Virus record (IMG/VR): IMGVR_UViG_3300006919_006911 | Coordinates: 1 to 22,382 of that record | DNA from: a virus | DNA: 22,382 nt | Direction: 5' to 3' (one strand) | Part shown: positions 1-5,768 of the stretch, piece by piece | Layout: every line of letters begins with the position of its first letter | How positions within the stretch are numbered: position 1 is the first letter of the stretch | The notes under the pieces: model-generated | Told to the model about the DNA's origin: nothing | The model's database searches: none | Seen by the model: only the letters and a program-made list of their open reading frames with translations | Program-made: the position numbers and the translations under genes

Positions 1-1811
1 CCTTCTTCTAATACATCATAAGGTCCAGGTGCTCTATCTAAATTAAATGCATACTTTATTCTAAAGTTCACATCAAAAAAGTCTTCGCTGTACTGTAATA
101 CACCAGCAAATTTAGGTACTCTGGTTTGATCTGTATCTGTATATTTTAACATTACAAAAAGAGGACCAAAGTTATTTGCATATCTCATACCTGCTGTGGT
201 GTATTCTCCTGTGTTAGCATAGGTAGGCATAGTATAAACTGGATTATTGTCTTCTACTAATGTATAAACACACCCTAATGGCATACCATCTGATGCTGTA
301 TAATTAGGATCTAATACACAACCACCATATGTGCCGTCTTTATTTACAGATAAATCATCATTAAGTTCCAATGTTGCTGTAATAACATCTGTATAATATC
401 CTGGAACATATTCTATTGCTTCTTCAAAATCATACATGAATACACTTAATACACCATATCCTAATTCAACACCTACACCTTTTTCAGGCTCTAGTTCCTC
501 ATTGCCTTGTACAACTCCATCACCAAACTTTTCATATAAGTTTGCTTTTCTAAAACTGTTACCAATGTTAAAAAAGAAGTCTCCTTTTTCTATACCCAGT
601 CTAAGAGCATTCTGATCATCATTGCCTAATCTAATACCAAAGTTATAATTTAAAATAAAGTTAGCATTGGCTTGAAAATATATACCACCATTCTCATCTG
701 AGTACTTTAGATCAGTTTGTGTTAAGGTGTAAATACCGTTTCCATCAAGTACTTCAATAGGATTATTTAAATCTGGTCTTGTGGTGCCGTCCCATAAAGG
801 CAACAAAGTACCATCATTATAACTTAAATTGTCATCTGTATAGGAACCTGGTATTGTATTATAACGTTCTACAAGTTCTGTGCCTTCAACATTTTGCCAA
901 CTGCTGGTGTTATAATATTGTTTTTCTACATCTATACCAAATGCAACATTCAAACTATTACTAAGTTCTACTTGATTACCAATTCTAAAATAATCTCTAT
1001 AACTTTCATTTGTGTATGTAGGTTCTAATTCAGTAAAGTATTCTGCTGTATTATAGTTTCTGCCTATTGTGATGTAATCATTTCTAATAGCAACATTATA
1101 TCTTTGACCGTCTTGTAAACAGTCATTGCTTTGCCCAAAATCATAATTAAAACAATTATCATAGTCGTATTCGTATTCAGTAAACTTACCTACTATAGTA
1201 AAGTCACCTGCATCTATATTAAACCTTGCTGTTTTGTTTTCGTAATTGTCTTCTTCGTCATTGTCATTACGAACACTACCCATGCTATCTTTAACCATAC
1301 TAAACTCTAACTGATCAACAGGAGCAATTCTAAAATAGTTTACTTCATCTTCTGCTCTAAGTGTTAGTCCACGTTCTATAGTGTCTTGTATTAGCACGGT
1401 TCCAGCCATACTACCTGAGCCGTATAAAACACCGTTAGCACCAGATATAACTTTTACTGTTTGACCACTAGCAAAGTCATGTCCAAAGTCATACCAACTT
1501 GCACCTGGATCGTTTGCTGGAATACCATTCACATAAACTGATGTATGTGATGTTTGAGCACCTCGCTCATTGTATCCTACAAAGCCACCATAGCCACCTG
1601 CATTCCAGGTAAAGACTGGCATAATAGCACTCATCAAACTACTGCTAGTAATTGGGTTTGCTTTAATTGTTTTTTCTTGTTGTGCTGTCACAACAATTTC
1701 TTCTATTTCATCACCTTTTACTTCATTTGCCCATAACATAAACAGCATGAAAACAAATACAGCATATAAAGGTAAGAAGTTTAAGTGAAAGTTTTTATCG
1801 AATTTATTCAT
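1..1811 (-). CDS. TonB-dependent outer-membrane receptor (partial, C-terminus beyond left edge)
   Basis: Open reading frame from ATG at 1811 running without a stop to the left edge; 603 codons are visible. TBDRs are 22-strand outer-membrane barrels that import siderophores, cobalamin, glycans and similar substrates using TonB energy. Seen here: a signal peptide with hydrophobic core at about residues 11-27 (LPLYAVFVFMLFMLWA), then a TonB-box-like EEIVVTAQ at 37-44. Plug motifs follow: SVYVNGIPAND (91-101) and the family hallmark VISGANGVLYGSGSMAGTV (121-139). Barrel hallmarks are FRKANLYEKFG (420-430) and GNEELEPEKG..VELG (436-451), matching the usual GNxxLxPEKxxxxELG. Cysteine pairs C220/C231 and C498/C514 probably close surface loops. 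GGAG lies 5 nt before the ATG and the gene has its own sigma70-like promoter. The visible length suggests a 620-700-aa receptor. Family assignment is very sure; the substrate is unknown. All neighbours are phage genes, so this is a receptor carried by a virus. Confidence 0.95.
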   Translation of the reverse strand, partial: MNKFDKNFHLNFLPLYAVFVFMLFMLWANEVKGDEIEEIVVTAQQEKTIKANPITSSSLMSAIMPVFTWNAGGYGGFVGYNERGAQTSHTSVYVNGIPANDPGASWYDFGHDFASGQTVKVISGANGVLYGSGSMAGTVLIQDTIERGLTLRAEDEVNYFRIAPVDQLEFSMVKDSMGSVRNDNDEEDNYENKTARFNIDAGDFTIVGKFTEYEYDYDNCFNYDFGQSNDCLQDGQRYNVAIRNDYITIGRNYNTAEYFTELEPTYTNESYRDYFRIGNQVELSNSLNVAFGIDVEKQYYNTSSWQNVEGTELVERYNTIPGSYTDDNLSYNDGTLLPLWDGTTRPDLNNPIEVLDGNGIYTLTQTDLKYSDENGGIYFQANANFILNYNFGIRLGNDDQNALRLGIEKGDFFFNIGNSFRKANLYEKFGDGVVQGNEELEPEKGVGVELGYGVLSVFMYDFEEAIEYVPGYYTDVITATLELNDDLSVNKDGTYGGCVLDPNYTASDGMPLGCVYTLVEDNNPVYTMPTYANTGEYTTAGMRYANNFGPLFVMLKYTDTDQTRVPKFAGVLQYSEDFFDVNFRIKYAFNLDRAPGPYDVLEE

Positions 1812-1840
1812 TTATTCTCCATAATATGTCAGTAAATTTA

Positions 1841-1868
1841 ATTATATACTGAAAAAACTTAAAGTCAA
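1841..1868 (-). promoter_or_regulatory. Sigma70-type promoter for the TonB-dependent receptor
   Basis: On the minus strand TTGACT (1868-1863) is followed after 16 bp by a perfect TATAAT (1846-1841). The start codon is 30 bp further downstream, preceded by GGAG. The same architecture precedes gp32 and the AAA+ ATPase gene, so this looks like a phage early-type promoter read by unmodified host RNA polymerase. It lies just after the terminator that closes the preceding gene, giving the receptor a transcription unit of its own. Confidence 0.85.
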
Positions 1869-1878
1869 GTGTTTTCTT

Positions 1879-1913
1879 AAAAAAGATGAATCCCCAAATT
1901 GCTTTGGGGATTC
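1879..1913 (-). terminator. Rho-independent terminator after the AAA+ ATPase gene
   Basis: GAATCCCCAAA (1888-1898) and TTTGGGGATTC (1903-1913) form a perfect 11-bp stem with a 4-nt loop. On the minus strand the stem is followed by ATC and six T residues (1884-1879). This is the final and strongest of three hairpins after the ATPase stop codon and separates that gene from the receptor promoter. Confidence 0.9.
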
Positions 1914-1915
1914 TA

Positions 1916-1973
1916 AGTGTTCGAAGTGGGAGGGTTCCGAACACTAGGGGGACTGTAAAAATATATTTACAGT
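1916..1973 (-). other. Two additional hairpins in the 3' region of the AAA+ ATPase transcript
   Basis: Hairpin A: ACTGTAAA (1952-1959) pairs with TTTACAGT (1966-1973), an 8-bp stem with a 6-nt loop starting 6 nt past the stop codon. Hairpin B: AGTGTTCG (1916-1923) pairs with CGAACACT (1938-1945), an 8-bp stem with a 14-nt purine-rich loop. Neither has a good U-tract. They could protect the 3' end, act as RNase processing sites, or serve as auxiliary terminators ahead of the terminator at 1888-1913. The pairing is read directly from sequence; the role is inferred. Confidence 0.6.
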
Positions 1974-1978
1974 GATGA

Positions 1979-3016
1979 TTAGGATTCGTATATATTAATC
2001 CTTCTCATGCAAGTTGACTCTGAAATTTCTTTCCAGTTGTCAAAATCCATTTGTGCCAAGTCAGCAATTTTAAGAACCATTCTTAAACTAACCTCCCTAA
2101 GTCTAGCACTATGTTTAATCATAAAGTTTATGATTTCTTTTTCGAACTCTTTGCTGAATCCGTATTCTTTAAGCATACCATCTCTAACGATTTGATTAAT
2201 TCTTAAAAACTTGTCTTCTATAGAATCCATTCCAAGATCAATGTAATGGCATCTTGACATAAGAGCGGCTAAATGATCTTGTATTTTTTTACTTCTAACA
2301 TTCTCAAAATTAACATTAGTAATAAAAATAACACCACCAGCAAACTCAAACCTATCAGGTATACCTTCTCTACGAAGTGCTTGTGATTCTGCCTTCCAAC
2401 TAATAGTTCTTTTCTTACCACTATCTAAAACTGCTTTAAGCATGTTTAGACAAACTTCATCAAACAAAATACTATCGCAGTCATCAAATACTAATATATC
2501 ACCTTTATTGGAATTATTATAAAGTGTTTGATATAATCCTATTGGTGTCATAGACCCTTTAACAATTTCTGTTTTAGTTACTCCACCAAGTTTAGCCATT
2601 GCATCATATTCTTCTAGAATTTTTTCTACACCAAAACTTTTACCTACTCCAGGAGGACCACTTACTATAAGTCCTCTAACTACACCATTAGCAACTGCAT
2701 CAGTCATTTTGTCTAATATTTCAAAACGACCTTTAATTCTGTCCATTGCCTGTTGCGTTGTTTCAGGTTTTTTAGTTTCTTTTTTACCAACACCCATTAA
2801 CCTTTCATATTCGTCTTTGGATGATGGCTCTACATCAGTAGGGCTATCAATTAAAACTCTTATTTTTTTAAAGTCTGGGTTCATAACAGCACTTGCATCT
2901 ACAGTTACAAATGCACCACGTTTTCCATAACTAGTTGGTTTAATTAAAGGAAAGATCATATCCTTTAATGGGGAACTACGATAAGTTCCTGATTTAATTT
3001 TTACAAAGTTTTGCAT
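1979..3016 (-). CDS. AAA+ ATPase
   Basis: A 345-aa AAA+ ATPase. Walker A is GPPGVGKS (120-127), Walker B ILVFDDCD (174-181), sensor-1-like VIFITNVN (229-236), with a candidate arginine finger at R255 in LMSRCHYID. The C-terminal third is helical, as expected for an AAA+ lid. The first 80 residues match no family I can name. I chose ATG at 3016 over the in-frame GTG at 3028 because GGGAGGA sits directly before it and the GTG would fall inside that ribosome binding site. The gene is monocistronic: sigma70-like promoter at 3052-3079 and terminator at 1879-1913. AAA+ proteins of this general kind occur beside uvsX/uvsY in marine T4-like phages, so a role in replication, recombination or remodelling is likely; the substrate is unknown. 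Confidence 0.88.
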   Translation of the reverse strand: MQNFVKIKSGTYRSSPLKDMIFPLIKPTSYGKRGAFVTVDASAVMNPDFKKIRVLIDSPTDVEPSSKDEYERLMGVGKKETKKPETTQQAMDRIKGRFEILDKMTDAVANGVVRGLIVSGPPGVGKSFGVEKILEEYDAMAKLGGVTKTEIVKGSMTPIGLYQTLYNNSNKGDILVFDDCDSILFDEVCLNMLKAVLDSGKKRTISWKAESQALRREGIPDRFEFAGGVIFITNVNFENVRSKKIQDHLAALMSRCHYIDLGMDSIEDKFLRINQIVRDGMLKEYGFSKEFEKEIINFMIKHSARLREVSLRMVLKIADLAQMDFDNWKEISESTCMRRINIYES

Positions 3017-3051
3017 ATTTCCTCCCACGGATTAATTTAAACTATGCATAT

Positions 3052-3079
3052 AGTATAGCAAATTACTGTGATATGTCAA
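3052..3079 (-). promoter_or_regulatory. Sigma70-type promoter for the AAA+ ATPase gene
   Basis: Minus-strand TTGACA (3079-3074), 16-bp spacer, TATACT (3057-3052). The -35 element lies within the last codons of the 53-aa ORF (3063-3224). The ATG at 3016 lies 35 bp past the -10 element and is preceded by GGGAGGA. Confidence 0.85.
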
Positions 3080-3224
3080 GCCTTTTTTGATTTATTTTTA
3101 ATTTTTCTTGCTTTTTTGCTACTTTTTTAAGCCTTCTTTCAGAATTCCACAATAAAAACTTAACTCCCATAGCAATTCTCCACATTCTAAATTGTCTTAT
3201 CAACTTATCTAATTTATATTTCAT
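3063..3224 (-). CDS. Small basic protein, 53 aa
   Basis: This short ORF begins at an ATG that overlaps the stop codon of the Smr-like gene (ATGA at 3221-3224), the standard arrangement for translational coupling, and ends with TAA at 3063. I count 17 Lys/Arg and 4 Asp/Glu in 53 residues. The N-terminal half has aromatic and hydrophobic residues (FRMWRIAMGVKFLLW, 12-26) and the C-terminal half is a Lys-rich helix-like stretch. It is the last gene of the gp32-uvsX-uvsY operon. Possible roles are nucleic-acid binding or membrane association; I recognise no family. The overlap with the preceding gene is the main argument that it is real. Its 3' end contains the -35 element of the next promoter. 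Confidence 0.6.
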   Translation of the reverse strand: MKYKLDKLIRQFRMWRIAMGVKFLLWNSERRLKKVAKKQEKLKINQKRLDISQ

Positions 3225-3430
3225 ATCTCTCTAATTACTATCACACCGTATAAATCCATAATGACTGTTTTACAGCCTATTCTATCAATTACTTCATTTA
3301 CTAAGTCTATCATTCTCTGACTATTTCCACATATTATTGTTAATGGTAATTGGTCCTGATTCAAATAAATAAAATTTTCAACTTTGATATCTACTTCTTG
3401 ATGTCTTATACCATGTAAATCAAGTTTCAT
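3221..3430 (-). CDS. Stand-alone Smr-like domain protein, 69 aa
   Basis: Starts MKLDLHGIRHQEVDIKVENF; the LDLHG motif at residues 3-7 followed by an amphipathic helix is the start of the Smr (small MutS-related) fold. The next strand and loop, LTIICGNSQ, occupy the position of the usual IxHGxGxG motif but lack its His and glycines. Smr domains bind nucleic acid and many act as nucleases. The altered second motif suggests binding, or a diverged active site. The start at 3430 is chosen because ATG overlaps the stop of the oxygenase gene (TAATG); an upstream start at 3457 would add 9 residues inside that gene. The stop overlaps the next start as ATGA. The family call is moderately sure. Confidence 0.6.
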   Translation of the reverse strand: MKLDLHGIRHQEVDIKVENFIYLNQDQLPLTIICGNSQRMIDLVNEVIDRIGCKTVIMDLYGVIVIREI

Positions 3431-3963
3431 TATTGCCAATGCGGGCCGAATGCCCAAACTAAAACTACTCTTCTGTTTCCTTTCAATACAGGTTTAACTC
3501 CATGTGGTAAAAAACTTGGAAAAATTACTGCATCATTTTTACCTAATTCAACATTATCACCATTAATATAAAATTCGCCGCCTTCAAAATTATCATTTAA
3601 CTGAACTGTCATGCTCAATTTTCTAACATCTGAATCTATATAATATACATCTTGATGCTCTGCTAATGTACCAACATCCTCATCTCTGTATTCTAAAAGA
3701 TGGCAATCAATGTTTCCATTAGTTAATTTTATTTCTTGATTTGTATTATTATATGTTTTAATTAAACTTTCAAATTCATTTAATAATTTTTTATAACCAT
3801 TTAAATTAATTGCCCAGCACCTTCTATCTTTACTTAAAACATTCCTATAGGTGTGAGTTTGTTCATTTCTCATAAACCCACCTTTTTGCCATTTTTCATC
3901 TATAGAATTTATAAATGCTAAAGTTTCTTCTGATAGAGCATTTTTTACTACTAAAGGTCTCAT
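3430..3963 (-). CDS. 2-oxoglutarate/Fe(II)-dependent oxygenase
   Basis: A 177-aa protein of the prolyl-4-hydroxylase-like 2OG-Fe(II) oxygenase class. The iron ligands are visible as H103-x-D105 (AEHQDVYYID) and H154 (FLPHGVKPVL). R164, ten residues past the distal His, fits the 2-oxoglutarate carboxylate contact. LSMTVQLNDNFEGGEFYI (116-133) matches the family's core strand. The enzyme couples 2-oxoglutarate and O2 to hydroxylation of a protein, nucleic acid or small molecule; the substrate is unknown. Start: ATG at 3963 lies 2 nt after the uvsY stop; the longer frame from 4029 would overlap uvsY by 64 bp. The stop is shared with the Smr-like start (TAATG). 2OG oxygenases are frequent in marine T4-like phages. 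Location inside a recombination operon hints at action on nucleic acid or replication proteins, but this is inference. Confidence 0.85.
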   Translation of the reverse strand: MRPLVVKNALSEETLAFINSIDEKWQKGGFMRNEQTHTYRNVLSKDRRCWAINLNGYKKLLNEFESLIKTYNNTNQEIKLTNGNIDCHLLEYRDEDVGTLAEHQDVYYIDSDVRKLSMTVQLNDNFEGGEFYINGDNVELGKNDAVIFPSFLPHGVKPVLKGNRRVVLVWAFGPHWQ

Positions 3964-3965
3964 TA

Positions 3966-4427
3966 TTAATCTATAACAATGTCTTCCATACCAGCAGTTC
4001 TGAGTCTGGTAATGTGTCCTATTTGCCATTGCTTGGCATCTAGTCCTTTCATAATTCCCAAGTATTTGTTTCTTAATAAACTAAATTGGTTTACCAAGTG
4101 TGTTAAATTTATAACACCTTCTTCGCCATCTACAAACTTATCTGCATCTCTACTGCTCAAAGTTCTATTATAGTTTTCCAAATACTTACGGAATGTTTTA
4201 GAACGTTCTCTGCGAAGTTCTATATTTAAATGTTCGAGAATTGCTTCAATCTCTTGTAGTTGATTGAAGCGAAACTCAGTGAGACCGGGAAGGGAGGAGG
4301 AGGCTTTCTCCAAACTCCCTTTGATCCTGACTTCCCATCTTGCATCTTCCAGTTCGCCTTCATAGAATGCTATTGCATCTACAATGTTTCCTAGATCGTC
4401 AACAATTTTATTATAATAGGTTGCCAC
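3966..4427 (-). CDS. uvsY: UvsY-like recombination mediator
   Basis: In T4, UvsY loads the UvsX recombinase onto gp32-coated ssDNA. This 153-aa protein has the UvsY layout: a helical N-terminal half, then RRERSKTFRKYLENYNRTLS (about 72-91), a long helix, and a C-terminal LDAKQWQIGHITRLRTAG that aligns by eye with T4 UvsY's KSRGFAIKHIQDMRAFEAG. The start is a GTG at 4427 that overlaps the previous gene's TAG as TAGTG; an alternative TTG at 4439 lies within the upstream gene and is less likely. Context is strong: same operon as gp32 and uvsX. It is diverged from T4, so the call rests on C-terminal similarity plus position. Confidence 0.78.
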   Translation of the reverse strand: MATYYNKIVDDLGNIVDAIAFYEGELEDARWEVRIKGSLEKASSSLPGLTEFRFNQLQEIEAILEHLNIELRRERSKTFRKYLENYNRTLSSRDADKFVDGEEGVINLTHLVNQFSLLRNKYLGIMKGLDAKQWQIGHITRLRTAGMEDIVID

Positions 4428-4663
4428 TAATATTCCCAATCCTCGTCTTCATCTTCTTCTTCCAGGCCGATATCAAAATGACTAACGATAGCAGTTTTCA
4501 TAATTGTATCGAACTCGTTTAGATTGTTTTCGACTTCTGAAATATCAACATGCTCATCAAAAGTTCTCACCATTGACTCTGCAACTTGAAGACGTTCTTT
4601 TTGAGGTATAGTACTTTTAATATTATCCCATACCTCATACATAAGTGCTACTTCAGGATTCAT
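4427..4663 (-). CDS. Small acidic protein of unknown function between uvsX and uvsY
   Basis: 78 aa, mostly helical by composition, ending in a strongly acidic tail (EEEDEDEDWEY). The ATG at 4663 lies inside the 3' end of uvsX (11-bp overlap) and its TAG overlaps the GTG start of uvsY, so it is locked between the two recombination genes by coupling on both sides. An acidic C-terminal tail could mimic DNA or contact the ssDNA-binding or mediator proteins; that is conjecture. I recognise no family. Confidence 0.75.
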   Translation of the reverse strand: MNPEVALMYEVWDNIKSTIPQKERLQVAESMVRTFDEHVDISEVENNLNEFDTIMKTAIVSHFDIGLEEEDEDEDWEY

Positions 4664-5759
4664 CTGTGTAATCCTCCATTTCTGGTTCTAAAACGTCAGG
4701 GTCTATGTCCTCAGGCACATCTTCTTGTGCTACAGGATTTTGCCCCCATTCATCAATAACTATCTGAAGTTTTTCATTAGTCCATGCTTTTCTGAACTCT
4801 TTTATTTCTTCACCAGTTACAGGAGATATGTAAGATAATTTATTTCCGACTTTTTCCACAATGCCTTTGGATTCTAACATCTCTAACATACCACTATATG
4901 GATCCATTCCGCTTTCATATGGAATCTTGATCTGCACACCTTCAAAAGGTTTGCTGTATCTTGACTTCATAACTTTACATGCGGCTCTTATACCTTGCAC
5001 AGAAGATGTTTTGTTACCATCTGCATCTTCTTTAAGTTTTAGTTTTTTGATTGCTACTACTATGCTACTTGCGTAGATAAATCCTTGACCGCCACTTATT
5101 TTATCATCAGGATCGAACATGTCCTGACTTGCGTAAGTGTGGTTAGTAGCCACTAAAGCGATAGGGAAAGGTGCAATTTGGTTTACCGTATTTCTAACCA
5201 AGGAGGCTAGTGCCTTAGGTTTACGACCCATATCACCTTTCATATCACCTTTGTTGAATTGATCAACGTCAGTTGGAGTTAGAAGCATACCTAAACTATC
5301 TACAACAAAAACAAGTTTTGGCATTTCATCATATTCTAGATCGCCATAATTTGCTTTATAGTCTTTAATAAATTCAGATATTGCTTTGGCAACGTCATCA
5401 ATCATTGATACACTAATTCTCAGTAATTTTTCTGGACTAGTGTCTACATCTAATGCCTGTAACCATTGTTCGTCCAATGCATTTTCAGAGTCAAATAATA
5501 CTACCTGACATCCTTTATCTTGTGCATTTTTTACAATGTTTCCAGAACATATAAACGATTTACCAGAACCTGATTCACCTGCAAACACACTAACTTTACC
5601 TAGTGGGATACCTCCATTGAAGTCCCCACTTATTAGGTAGTCAAGTGTTTTGTTACCAGTGCTGATCCAATCCCTAGGGTCATGGAAACCAGCACTAATT
5701 CCACTAATGCTTTTAGTCAATCCAGTTCTGAACTTTGTTAAGTCAAAAGGTTTTTGCAT
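4653..5759 (-). CDS. uvsX: UvsX, RecA-like recombinase
   Basis: A 368-aa RecA/RAD51-family strand-exchange ATPase that forms filaments on ssDNA for recombination-dependent replication and repair. Visible: Walker A GESGSGKS (61-68), catalytic-region SENALDE (91-97) with the expected Glu, Walker B LVFVVDSLG (149-157), the following LTPTDVDQFNKGDMKGDMGR region (160-179), and ALVATNHTYAS (191-201). The C-terminal tail is acidic (EDVPEDIDPDVLEPEMEDY), as in many RecA-type proteins. AAGGAG precedes the ATG at 5759 at good spacing. It lies 9 nt after the gp32 stop, in the order gp32-uvsX-orf-uvsY, so the three T4 presynaptic proteins are co-transcribed from the promoter at 6853-6881. Confidence 0.95.
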   Translation of the reverse strand: MQKPFDLTKFRTGLTKSISGISAGFHDPRDWISTGNKTLDYLISGDFNGGIPLGKVSVFAGESGSGKSFICSGNIVKNAQDKGCQVVLFDSENALDEQWLQALDVDTSPEKLLRISVSMIDDVAKAISEFIKDYKANYGDLEYDEMPKLVFVVDSLGMLLTPTDVDQFNKGDMKGDMGRKPKALASLVRNTVNQIAPFPIALVATNHTYASQDMFDPDDKISGGQGFIYASSIVVAIKKLKLKEDADGNKTSSVQGIRAACKVMKSRYSKPFEGVQIKIPYESGMDPYSGMLEMLESKGIVEKVGNKLSYISPVTGEEIKEFRKAWTNEKLQIVIDEWGQNPVAQEDVPEDIDPDVLEPEMEDYTDES

Positions 5760-5768
5760 GTTTACTCC

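Noticed and set aside
779-1736. Plus-strand open frames inside the receptor gene
   Set aside because: Antisense shadows of a gene with strong family motifs; biased, Cys/His/Asn-rich translations.
1-1978. Receptor gene as bacterial DNA joined by misassembly or at a prophage edge
   Set aside because: Same strand, similar AT-richness, a promoter matching the phage's own early-type promoters, and terminator spacing typical of the rest of the window. Not excluded without reads, so kept as a refutation test.
3964-4029. Longer oxygenase frame starting at 4029
   Set aside because: It would overlap uvsY by 64 bp and adds a Cys/His-rich stretch absent from the family; the ATG at 3963 follows the uvsY stop by 2 nt.
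4428-4439. TTG start at 4439 for uvsY
   Set aside because: The GTG at 4427 overlaps the preceding TAG as TAGTG, a coupling form repeated in this window.
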